A stretch of DNA of 21,417 nucleotides from a virus. Made by a program: the position numbers and the translations under genes. Under the pieces are notes generated by a model that saw only the letters and a program-made list of their open reading frames with translations, had not been told where the DNA came from and did no database searches. Positions 15,112 to 21,113 of this stretch are shown one piece after another (the first letter of the stretch is position 1; each line of letters opens with the position of its first letter). Where the stretch lies: positions 1 to 21,417 of the IMG/VR virus record IMGVR_UViG_3300030451_000363. One strand, given 5' to 3'.

Positions 15112-15305
15112 TATTTTTTCCTTTTAGTTGTCTTTCTTTTTTTAACCACACGTTTAGATTTAGGTTTAGATTTAACTTTAGCTTTAACTTTAGATTTACT
15201 TACCTTGCTACCTTTTTTCAGAAATCCCATTGTATTACGAACATCTACAGGTAGCTTACCTAATCCTTTATTTCCTTCAGGAATTGGTTTTAAATTTTTT
15301 GCCAT
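15111..15305 (-). CDS. Small basic protein with histone-H1-like tail (64 aa)
   Basis: A short conserved-looking head (MAKNLKPIPEGNKGLGKL followed by PVDVRNTMGFLKKG) is joined to a tail of alternating Lys, Ser, Val and Arg (SKVKAKVKSKPKSKRVVKKR). The tail resembles histone H1 or bacterial Hc1-like DNA-binding tails. The head, with its LGKLPxDVRNxMGFxKKG pattern, resembles a short segment seen in other marine phage small proteins. The gene begins one base after the upstream stop and its stop overlaps the next start as TAATG. Packaged-DNA binding or condensation is a reasonable guess, not shown. Confidence 0.6.
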   Translation of the reverse strand: MAKNLKPIPEGNKGLGKLPVDVRNTMGFLKKGSKVSKSKVKAKVKSKPKSKRVVKKRKTTKRKK

Positions 15306-15306
15306 A

Positions 15307-16185
15307 TTAAAATCCTCTCAATGCTTTACCTGCACCACGCCCAGAAAATCCTTTACGTTTTTTCTTTGCAAGTTTTTTAATTGAACCACCTTTTTTAGCA
15401 CCACCAGACATGTCAAAATCTTTTTCAAACTGTTTTTGTGTAGCATATTTCATACCATACTTTCTAGAAAAATCTCCTAGACCAGTACCTTTTTTACCAT
15501 AGAAACGATAACCATCATCAGCTTTTTTATCTTTACTAGGCTTTTTACGTTTTGGATTAATATTTAATTCTTCATTATCACCTTTCTTAGGAGCAGGACG
15601 AACTTTTTTTGGTTCAGGTAAAGTACGAACATTTACTTCAGGAACAGGTTTTAATTTTTTATCTTGTTCTTTCTTTTTATCTAAAGAAGCTAAACCAGTA
15701 GGACCAATTTGAGATGCTCTACTTGATGCTGTAGCACCTGATTTATTTACACTAACTTTATTACGTCCACCAGTTTTTGTTACATTACGTCCACCAGTTG
15801 TTGTTACATTACGTCCACCAGTTGTTGTTAATGGTCTATTTGTTCTTGTAGGAAGATTACGTTTATTTAAATTTTTTGTAATTTCTTTTTGATTTTCTTT
15901 ATCTTTTTTTGCTCTTGCTGCTGCATTACCTGCACCTCTAGCTGCAGAAGCAGGATTAGGTTTAGGACGAGGTGCAGAAGTAGGTGTTTTTTCTTTAGAA
16001 GAAGTTCTAGCTAAATTTTCTGCTTCTTTTCTAGTAGCTTTAGGAATATAGCCTTTCATTGAATCTAATGCTTTTTTAGTTGCTTCTTTAGCTACACCAC
16101 TTTTTATAAGTGCACGTGCAACAGTAGGAGCAACCATACGAATTACTCCTGCCGCTAATGCAACTGGAACAAATTGTACTGCCAT
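15307..16185 (-). CDS. Basic protein with hydrophobic N-terminus and GGRN repeats (292 aa)
   Basis: Residues 1-30 are hydrophobic or amphipathic (MAVQFVPVALAAGVIRMVAP). Residues about 60-120 are Pro/Ala/Arg/Lys-rich and probably disordered. A tandem repeat follows, with three TGGRNV-type units (TTTGGRNV, TTTGGRNV, TKTGGRNK). After a charged linker, the C-terminal part holds a compact segment DGYRFYGKKGTGLGDFSRKY and ends in KKGGSIKKLAKKKRKGFSGR followed by GAGKALRGF. I associate the GGSIKKxAKKKR and ALRGF ending with small basic proteins of marine phages. It could be an internal virion protein or a DNA-bound protein. It opens the long run of basic genes. Confidence 0.65.
   Translation of the reverse strand: MAVQFVPVALAAGVIRMVAPTVARALIKSGVAKEATKKALDSMKGYIPKATRKEAENLARTSSKEKTPTSAPRPKPNPASAARGAGNAAARAKKDKENQKEITKNLNKRNLPTRTNRPLTTTGGRNVTTTGGRNVTKTGGRNKVSVNKSGATASSRASQIGPTGLASLDKKKEQDKKLKPVPEVNVRTLPEPKKVRPAPKKGDNEELNINPKRKKPSKDKKADDGYRFYGKKGTGLGDFSRKYGMKYATQKQFEKDFDMSGGAKKGGSIKKLAKKKRKGFSGRGAGKALRGF
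15760..15830 (-). repeat. Three tandem 24-bp coding repeats
   Basis: On the plus strand the unit ATTACGTCCACCAGTTGTTG (first 20 bases of a 24-base unit) occurs three times with starts at 15760, 15784 and 15808. The first copy has a T-rich variant and the third diverges at its last base. On the coding strand this encodes three TTTGGRNV-type units. The near-perfect identity suggests recent amplification, so copy number may vary between relatives. Confidence 0.85.
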
Positions 16186-16204
16186 TTTAAAAAATCCTTC
16201 TCTA

Positions 16205-16861
16205 TTAATTAGTGTTTGGTACTAAGTTATTGTCTGCACCTGCAGGACTTGCAGGAGTTTGCATGTCATCACGCCTTGTTCTGCGTGCCTGATTACGCTG
16301 CAGTTCAAGAACTTGTGTGTATCGTTGTTCATAAAGTTGTGCACCGGGAAAGTCTTTTTGAAATAACATTGCTTCTACCATTGAGGCATTAAACAATAAG
16401 TCATAACAAAAGTCAGAAAAATAATTTGTTGGTGTAGCTGATGTAAGAGTAGTAGGTCTACTAATATGTACAACCTGCCCATTATGTGTAGAAGCAGGTG
16501 TAGGTGCAATTAAAACTGTACTGTTGTTACGTGGTGCATAGTAACGTGGTTCTGCTGTAGAAGCAGATACAGGCCAGTAGTCATTAATATATTCATCAGT
16601 TCTTTGAAGAAGATTAATTTTTGTAGAGTCGCTTACAATATTAATATTCTTTACAATACGTGTTCCTGTTGGTAGTGTAACAATATTATTGCCAGAACTT
16701 ACAGCCACAGAAGTATATGCTACCAAACCATAGTCATCTAAATCTTTGGTAAGTCTTTCTTCTGCACGATTGACCATGTTAGGTATGTAGTCTAAAAACT
16801 CCGTACCATCATTCTCACATGCATTAATAATATCATTTACAAGAAACGTAAAGTTAGCCAT
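16205..16861 (-). CDS. Head-tail adaptor / connector-like protein (218 aa)
   Basis: The N-terminus FTFLVNDIINACENDGTEFL then DYIPNMVNRAEERLTKDLDD is helical. Next come beta segments (TSVAVSSGNNIVTLPTGTRI, then KNINIVSDSTKINLLQRTDEY) and a PRYYAPRNNSTVLIAPTPAS segment, followed by C-terminal helices (DLLFNASMVEAMLFQK, EQRYTQVLELQRNQARRTRR). The helix-beta-helix layout, with YINDYWP and the PRYYA pattern, resembles the SU10-adaptor or T7 gp11-like class of connector proteins. It parallels the layout of the gp4-like protein at 12128-12802. Its position soon after the capsid gene supports a neck role. Its start overlaps the previous gene by eight bases. Confidence 0.72.
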   Translation of the reverse strand: MANFTFLVNDIINACENDGTEFLDYIPNMVNRAEERLTKDLDDYGLVAYTSVAVSSGNNIVTLPTGTRIVKNINIVSDSTKINLLQRTDEYINDYWPVSASTAEPRYYAPRNNSTVLIAPTPASTHNGQVVHISRPTTLTSATPTNYFSDFCYDLLFNASMVEAMLFQKDFPGAQLYEQRYTQVLELQRNQARRTRRDDMQTPASPAGADNNLVPNTN

Positions 16862-17159
16862 AGAACAGTGTCACTGTAGAAGCTGATGTAGGAGCAGAAA
16901 CTTTTACTGGTCCATTTACACGAATACCAAATTCAGGAACATATACTTCATTTACATCGTTATTTGTTGTATTTACAAATTTAATGTTGTTTCCTTTAAT
17001 TGTTCCAAACTCATCTGTAGATGTTCCTGTAATAAGAAACGTACCTACTCCTGAAGCGTTTATAGAACGAACACGTGTATTAGCAACTGTAACACTTGAA
17101 GCAACATCAACAACTGCACCACTGCCCGTTACAAAACCCTGTCGAATGTTGGTTGGCAT
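16854..17159 (-). CDS. Small beta-rich structural protein (101 aa)
   Basis: The protein is almost wholly composed of short beta-prone segments such as VTVANTRVRSINASGVGTFL, IKFVNTTNNDVNEVYV and PEFGIRVNGPVKVSAPTSAS, ending STVTLFYG. It has no cysteine, signal peptide or long helix. The FGIRVNGPVKV and TVTLFYG ending is common in small phage head or tail proteins of this kind, possibly head completion or decoration proteins. It is the first gene after the terminator-like stem that follows the capsid gene and probably heads a new transcription unit. The exact role is unknown. Confidence 0.65.
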   Translation of the reverse strand: MPTNIRQGFVTGSGAVVDVASSVTVANTRVRSINASGVGTFLITGTSTDEFGTIKGNNIKFVNTTNNDVNEVYVPEFGIRVNGPVKVSAPTSASTVTLFYG

Positions 17160-17193
17160 TTATTTTATCCTTATCTAAAATTAAACTAGCTTT

Positions 17194-17220
17194 ATTATAC
17201 TTCATAAAACTTAAATACAA
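17194..17220 (-). promoter_or_regulatory. Candidate sigma-70-type promoter downstream of the capsid gene
   Basis: On the minus strand a TTGTAT box (17215-17220) is separated by 15 bases from a perfect TATAAT (17194-17199). It lies just downstream of the terminator-like stem after the major capsid gene and about 35 bases before the 101-residue gene. The same TTGTAT-15-TATAAT arrangement is found before the scaffold gene (20458-20484). The 15-base spacing is shorter than the usual 17, and the region is AT-rich, so chance matches are possible. Confidence 0.4.
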
Positions 17221-17278
17221 AAGAAGAAGGGTAGGGGAAAAACTATTAGTTATTTCTACCCTACCCTAAACTTCTTTT
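17219..17278 (-). terminator. Terminator-like stem-loop after the major capsid gene
   Basis: On the plus strand GGGTAGGG (17229-17236) pairs with CCCTACCC (17259-17266), and the flanking AAAAGAAG (17219-17226) pairs with CTTCTTTT (17271-17278) across a small internal loop. The loop between the arms is 22 bases. On the transcribed strand the 3' arm is followed by pyrimidine- and U-rich sequence. It lies about 20 bases after the capsid stop. This long stem could end most transcripts of the head genes or protect the 3' end of the highly expressed capsid message. Confidence 0.68.
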
Positions 17279-17298
17279 AATTAGACTCTATGGAACTA

Positions 17299-18234
17299 TT
17301 AGGAAGAACCAGAAGCACCATAGTATCCACGCCAATCAGAAAAGCCAAAGCTGTAACGCTCACGTGCCTTGAAACGAAGATTGCCCGTATCGAAATCCGG
17401 TTCCATCTTAGTTTGCAAAGGCGCACGAACAAACATCTTCGCTCCATTCGGCGCATCAGTCTTCAAGAACCAAGCATTCGTATCAGTGAAACGATGATTT
17501 ACAAAGAAACCACCGGGAACTAGACCCTGATTACGAATAGCATTGATGTCATTGACATTAGTAACACCATCGCTACCCTGCGTAGTAACAGTCGTAGACA
17601 ACGTGCTATTAAGGATTTGATCTGCCGTAAAAGCAAGATCAGGCGGAATGTGAAGAGATTCGGCACGAATACCAATCAGAATACCACGATCATCTTTTGC
17701 TTTAGAGATAGTGATAAGAGCAGCTTCAAGCGAAGCCTCCGAAAGGTCCGTCGCATCAAGATCATTGTCTTGCGTGCCACCATCAACAACCGGATGACTG
17801 TCACTAAACAACGGTTGACCATCACCACCAACAAAAGCCGTATTAAAGCCGTTATTGAAAACGTCAGCAGCTTTTACTTGTTTGGTGTTCGCCATCGCAC
17901 GGGCAAGACCACGTGCACGAAGTTTAGCAAACGTGTCATAGAGGTTATCTTCCATAGCCTCTTCCGTCACAGCAAAGGCAAGACTGATCGTTTCATGCGT
18001 GTAACGAGCAGTAAAACTTTCCTGTGCATCATCATACTGAACCGCAGCACCTTCACCTTTAACAGGCGCAGTACCAAATCCAGTGAATAGAACTTCTTCC
18101 TCGAATGCACGATCAGAATTTTCTACCTCAAACAATGGCGCATGTTCATTATCAACATCACCATACTCAAGACCGAAAACGGCATTCAAGCCGGGAAGAA
18201 GTTCTTTAGCAATACTAGCGCGATTAATAGCCAT
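17299..18234 (-). CDS. Major capsid protein (311 aa), Mu gpT-like
   Basis: Residues 1-20 read MAINRASIAKELLPGLNAVF and are followed by FTGFGTAPVKGEGAAVQYDD, FTARYTHETISLAFAVTEEA and LADGQPLFSDSHP-type sequence (GGDGQPLFSDSHP). The C-terminal half has NDINAIRNQGLVPGGFFVNH, TDTNAWFLKTDAPNGAKMFV and KARERYSFGFSDWRGYYGA. This is the HK97-fold capsid pattern of the Mu gpT-like group, as seen in many marine podoviruses. The length is typical. AAGGAG nine bases before the ATG is a strong ribosome binding site. The gene is visibly more GC-rich than its neighbours, with codon use suggestive of high expression. It follows the scaffold and decoration genes. Confidence 0.88.
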   Translation of the reverse strand: MAINRASIAKELLPGLNAVFGLEYGDVDNEHAPLFEVENSDRAFEEEVLFTGFGTAPVKGEGAAVQYDDAQESFTARYTHETISLAFAVTEEAMEDNLYDTFAKLRARGLARAMANTKQVKAADVFNNGFNTAFVGGDGQPLFSDSHPVVDGGTQDNDLDATDLSEASLEAALITISKAKDDRGILIGIRAESLHIPPDLAFTADQILNSTLSTTVTTQGSDGVTNVNDINAIRNQGLVPGGFFVNHRFTDTNAWFLKTDAPNGAKMFVRAPLQTKMEPDFDTGNLRFKARERYSFGFSDWRGYYGASGSS

Positions 18235-18257
18235 TATTAATTACTCCTTTCCCTCGT

Positions 18258-18842
18258 TTAGTTTACTGAAGCATCAGCAGAGATGTAAGCATCTACATGC
18301 TTAACAATACGAACTTCCAGTTTGGGGAAAGCGCGTTCTGCAGCAACTGTAATGTCATTACCCGGTTCATCAAGAACTGCAATAGCACGAAGCATCGCAT
18401 TTCCAGTCGTGCGCGTACCAGCTTCAAGACCAAAACCAGACTTGCCAGTAAACGTCGAACCTGAACCAAGCGTAACATTAAAGTTTTGTGAATTAATATC
18501 GCCAGCAGAAACTGAAGCATCTGCCTGAACAATAAAGGTTGCGGCAGGATTATCTACAACAAATGCTTTTGCATCCGTAGCAGACGTACCAGACGGCCAA
18601 TATTTAGAAAACTTTTGTTCTCCATTTTCGACATACTGACAACCCATGAAAACGCCTACGGCTTTTTGAGTCGTAGACAATAGAACTTCAATATTCCCTG
18701 CATTGTTGACAACAATATCACCAGTAAAAATATTCTGAGCAAGACCGCTTGCAATTGGATATTCATTAGTAGCTTTGCTGTTAGGCGCACCGCCACGAAT
18801 GCGGGAAGGAGTAAGTCCATTTAGTGCTTTAGTAGTAGTCAT
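18258..18842 (-). CDS. Head decoration-like protein (194 aa)
   Basis: The sequence begins MTTTKALNGLTPSRIRGGAP and contains NEYPIASGLAQNIFTGDIVV, the segment VGVFMGCQYVENGEQKFSKY followed by WPSGTSATDAKAFVVDNPAA, and ends in VRIVKHVDAYISADASVN. It is beta-rich and has no signal or membrane segment. The GVFxGCQY and FSKYWPSGT blocks are familiar from small virion proteins encoded next to the capsid gene in marine phages, which are taken to decorate or stabilise the capsid. The gene precedes the capsid gene by 23 bases and shares its elevated GC. It could also be a head fibre-like protein. Confidence 0.72.
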   Translation of the reverse strand: MTTTKALNGLTPSRIRGGAPNSKATNEYPIASGLAQNIFTGDIVVNNAGNIEVLLSTTQKAVGVFMGCQYVENGEQKFSKYWPSGTSATDAKAFVVDNPAATFIVQADASVSAGDINSQNFNVTLGSGSTFTGKSGFGLEAGTRTTGNAMLRAIAVLDEPGNDITVAAERAFPKLEVRIVKHVDAYISADASVN

Positions 18843-18885
18843 AACACTATGTTCCTTTCCTTGTTAAATACATTGACAAACAGAA

Positions 18886-19368
18886 CTAATCCTGAAAAGA
18901 GGGTTTACGTCCTGTAGTGACATTAGATCGACTAGAGTTAGAAATAGGCATACGTGAATCTGAACTATTCATTAGTTGCATATTCACTGCTTGCACTGCT
19001 TCTCTACTCTTGTTTTGGTAAAACTCTTGACGAGATTCAGCTAGGTCAGTAGGCATTTTGCCTAAAGCCAAGTCTCCACGACAGACCGCTCCTGCATATC
19101 GTCCCTCTTCCCTCACGACGGAAGACATCAGCATTTCTGGAACTTCTTCTTGATTTACTAGTTCCCAACCTTCAGCCAAACGCTTACCAATGTTTTGAAT
19201 GTCATCTTGACCTTTCATTGTAATACGTAGCCAGCGAAGAGACATCCCTTCACCCTTAAAACGATTGCGAACAGTATCAGGAATATCTAACCAATTTGGT
19301 TCTTCAAAAACTCTTGGAGTTTTATTTTCCCTCATGCTTGATTCACGTGATTTTGTATTTCGTGTCAT
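18886..19368 (-). CDS. Conserved-type head-cluster protein (160 aa)
   Basis: The central part SLRWLRITMKGQDDIQNIGK, then RLAEGWELVNQEEVPEM, with GAVCRGDLALGKMPTDLAES and RQEFYQNKSREAVQAVNMQL resembles a family of unknown function that sits between scaffold and capsid genes in several phages. The N-terminus is short and polar and the C-terminus is Ser/Asn-rich. An AGGAA motif lies about six bases before the ATG at 19368; an internal Met at residue 12 is an alternative start. The position implies a minor head or scaffolding-related role. No catalytic motif is visible. Confidence 0.66.
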   Translation of the reverse strand: MTRNTKSRESSMRENKTPRVFEEPNWLDIPDTVRNRFKGEGMSLRWLRITMKGQDDIQNIGKRLAEGWELVNQEEVPEMLMSSVVREEGRYAGAVCRGDLALGKMPTDLAESRQEFYQNKSREAVQAVNMQLMNSSDSRMPISNSSRSNVTTGRKPSFQD

Positions 19369-19393
19369 TGTATTTTTCCTTCCTTATCCACGC

Positions 19394-20383
19394 TTAACTA
19401 TAAACACTGGTGTATTCGCCATCGGCTTGTTCAACCTTTAGCTTTTCAGCAGCATACTTTTCAAGTGGTATACCCCATTTATTTGCCAATCTTACATCCT
19501 CTTGAGTAAGTTTGACTTTATTATTACTCTGAGAAGTTTTTGGTGTGCGTGACGCACCCGCTACCACTTGAGCAGAACTTGTAGTCGTGTCCTGCAAACG
19601 AGGTGTTTCAGGTTCAGAGTCAGTTGCCTGAAACTTGTGAGGATATCTTTGACGTAGCCGACTATCTACTTCCTCATAAAAATCGTCATCCGAAGGATCA
19701 TAACCTTCGCCTTTTAACTCTTGATCAATAGTAAGAGCAGCAGCAGTCATAATTTGATCTTGACCAAACCATGCATTTTTACTTGCCCATTCTACTGCCT
19801 TTGGATCATACTCTGGTGCTTGCTGTTGTTGTTGAGCAACTTGTGCTGCTTGTTGACCGTTTGCTTCTAGAGTACGATTATATTCTTCCCAAGCTGCTTT
19901 TTGCTGATCTACACGATTTTGTTCTGCATATGCTTTGCTCATACTTTCTTGAGCAGTAAGCATTCCATCTGTATCACCCGCTTCAACAGCTTGCTTGTAT
20001 AACTGTTTAGCTGACTCAATATTTGATTCTAATTGACTTTCAGTACTATCAATAGAATTTTTTAAACTTGAAGAAAGCTGTGTATCTCGTTCTTGTACTT
20101 GATTACGTAGTCCTTGAATTTCATTACGTAACTGTTGCAGTTCTTCATCACGTTCTTTACGTTGACGAATTAACTGTCTAATTCTTTTTTCTGCACCTTT
20201 GGTTTGAATACCTTCTAGTTCTGCAGGTCTTTCTTCATTTTGTTCTTCTGCCTGTTCAACTACTGGTGCTAATTCTTTTGGTTGTTCTTCTTGTACTTCT
20301 GGTTGTTCTTCAACTTCAAATTCAACTTTAGGACTTTCGTCTTCATTTGAATTTACTTCAACCGTTGACCATTCTTCACTCAT
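19394..20383 (-). CDS. Scaffolding protein (329 aa)
   Basis: The N-terminal 60 residues are strongly acidic and Glu/Pro/Val-rich (VEFEVEEQPEVQEEQPKELA). Residues about 60-185 are long charged helices, with RIRQLIRQRKERDEELQQLR and LRNQVQERDTQLSSSLKNSI as likely coiled coil and a Gln-rich segment (QAAQVAQQQQQAPEYD) afterwards. The C-terminus contains KLTQEDVRLANKWGIPLEKY and ends DGEYTSVYS. This composition, the absence of cysteine and the position just before the capsid genes identify it as a scaffold that directs procapsid assembly and leaves the head later. The AGGAAAGGA motif is a strong ribosome binding site. The sequence identity to named scaffolds is low, as is usual. Confidence 0.82.
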   Translation of the reverse strand: MSEEWSTVEVNSNEDESPKVEFEVEEQPEVQEEQPKELAPVVEQAEEQNEERPAELEGIQTKGAEKRIRQLIRQRKERDEELQQLRNEIQGLRNQVQERDTQLSSSLKNSIDSTESQLESNIESAKQLYKQAVEAGDTDGMLTAQESMSKAYAEQNRVDQQKAAWEEYNRTLEANGQQAAQVAQQQQQAPEYDPKAVEWASKNAWFGQDQIMTAAALTIDQELKGEGYDPSDDDFYEEVDSRLRQRYPHKFQATDSEPETPRLQDTTTSSAQVVAGASRTPKTSQSNNKVKLTQEDVRLANKWGIPLEKYAAEKLKVEQADGEYTSVYS

Positions 20384-20405
20384 TAATATATTTCCTTTCC
20401 TTACC

Positions 20406-20425
20406 CGTTAGCAGCGAATCTAACG
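20406..20425 (-). promoter_or_regulatory. Leader hairpin before the scaffold gene
   Basis: CGTTAG (20406-20411) is repeated in inverted form as CTAACG (20420-20425) around an eight-base loop. It would form in the leader RNA downstream of the candidate promoter at 20458-20484 and about 23 bases before the scaffold start, just upstream of its ribosome binding site. It could set message stability or translation of the head genes. The perfect six-base stem in AT-rich non-coding DNA is unlikely by chance alone, but function is unproven. Confidence 0.45.
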
Positions 20426-20454
20426 AATTGGTTTTAATTTACCCGCTGTAATAA

Positions 20455-20481
20455 TATATTATAATAAATTATTATAATATA
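20455..20481. repeat. AT-only inverted repeat (13-base arms)
   Basis: The arms 20455-20467 and 20469-20481 are exact reverse complements separated by one base, and every base is A or T. It lies between the co-chaperonin stop and the scaffold gene. It overlaps the candidate promoter, whose TATAAT is one arm of the repeat. It could be a protein-binding operator, an easily melted site, or a weak stem at the end of the upstream message. There is no GC-rich stem, so it is not a classic terminator. Confidence 0.6.
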
Positions 20482-20484
20482 CAA
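20458..20484 (-). promoter_or_regulatory. Candidate promoter for the scaffold-capsid operon
   Basis: On the minus strand TTGTAT (20479-20484) is followed after 15 bases by TATAAT (20458-20463). This region, 75-100 bases before the scaffold start, is the only sizeable non-coding gap upstream of the head genes. The same arrangement with the same spacing occurs at 17194-17220. The site coincides with an AT-only inverted repeat, which gives several overlapping TATAAT-like hexamers, so the exact site is uncertain. Confidence 0.42.
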
Positions 20485-20486
20485 AT

Positions 20487-20909
20487 TTAATTTGTAAGAT
20501 GATATGTAGGATCAAGTAGACTTGGTGTTTCAACTTTCATAATTACTTGATCATCAAAGATAAGAAGTAGCTTCATACCTTTATACATAAACTTCTGTCC
20601 TGAGTATTTAGCATAGCATACATAGTCACCTACATCACACCACGCACCATTTGGAAACTTATCTTCGTCTTTATAAGCTAAGTCACCTTTCTTTAAAACT
20701 TTAGCGACCGTAGTAAGATAAGCAACATCATCTTTTACTTTATCAGGAAGAATAATACCACCCTTTGTTTTCTGCTTTACTGCAACTGGCAGAACCAGCA
20801 AATGATAACCGGGAAGATTTGGAAGACTATTTAAGTCTACTTTAATATCATCTTCATTTGTTATCCAATCTGCAGCATCAACTGCTTTGTCCATACGTAC
20901 TGCTTGCAT
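20487..20909 (-). CDS. GroES-like co-chaperonin (140 aa)
   Basis: Residues about 31-125 show the cpn10 fold: NLPGYHLLVLPVAVK, then the mobile-loop sequence KTKGGIILPDKVKDD at about 47-61, TTVAKVLKKGDLAYKDED, the ANCDVGDYV-type block WCDVGDYVCYAKYSG, and KGMKLLLIFDDQVIMKVE near the C-terminus. GGIILP corresponds to the GroEL-binding loop of GroES. An extra 30-residue N-terminus and a short C-terminal tail distinguish it from bacterial GroES. Like T4 gp31, it probably pairs with host GroEL to fold the capsid protein. It is encoded between portal and scaffold genes, which supports that role. Confidence 0.88.
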   Translation of the reverse strand: MQAVRMDKAVDAADWITNEDDIKVDLNSLPNLPGYHLLVLPVAVKQKTKGGIILPDKVKDDVAYLTTVAKVLKKGDLAYKDEDKFPNGAWCDVGDYVCYAKYSGQKFMYKGMKLLLIFDDQVIMKVETPSLLDPTYHLTN

Positions 20910-21107
20910 CTAGTTAATATCCTCCTCTTCATAGATACGTTGTTTTACAATGTGCTTTAGGCATTCCTTTGCCCATTCTACACCTTCAATCACACCTACT
21001 GTGTGACGATATTCATCGTAACTTGAAGCGTTTCCATATGCAAGAGAATTTTTTATATCTAATAGTTTTTCTTCGTACTTTAAATTTAACTCATCCCAAA
21101 AATTCAA
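20910..21107 (-). CDS. Small conserved-type phage protein (65 aa)
   Basis: The protein reads MNFWDELNLKYEEKLLDIKN and continues SLAYGNASSYDEYRHTVGVI then EGVEWAKECLKHIVKQ. It is helical and has no membrane segment. The SYDEYRHTVGVIEGVEWA block, with a Tyr-x-x-x-Val-Gly-x-Ile-x-Gly pattern, is common in small proteins next to portal genes of marine phages. Its stop abuts the co-chaperonin ATG, so translation is probably coupled. Function unknown. Confidence 0.64.
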   Translation of the reverse strand: MNFWDELNLKYEEKLLDIKNSLAYGNASSYDEYRHTVGVIEGVEWAKECLKHIVKQRIYEEEDIN

Positions 21108-21113
21108 AACCTA

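Noticed and set aside
10330-15830. Repeats in the fibre gene and in the basic protein gene as a CRISPR array.
   Set aside because: The units are adjacent or nearly so, lie in frame within coding sequence, and have no unique spacers of constant length.
17617-18090. A 157-codon open frame on the plus strand inside the capsid gene.
   Set aside because: It is antisense to a clearly recognised capsid protein. Its product is Lys/Arg/Ile/Thr-rich with no domain, and every neighbouring gene is on the minus strand.
18293-18532. A 79-codon minus-strand frame overlapping the decoration gene in another frame.
   Set aside because: It lies wholly inside a well-supported gene and its Leu/Val/Arg-rich product has the look of a shifted reading frame.
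20455-20481. The AT-only inverted repeat as a rho-independent terminator for the co-chaperonin gene.
   Set aside because: The stem contains no GC pair and has no loop to speak of, so it would be too unstable. It is listed as a repeat and possible operator instead.
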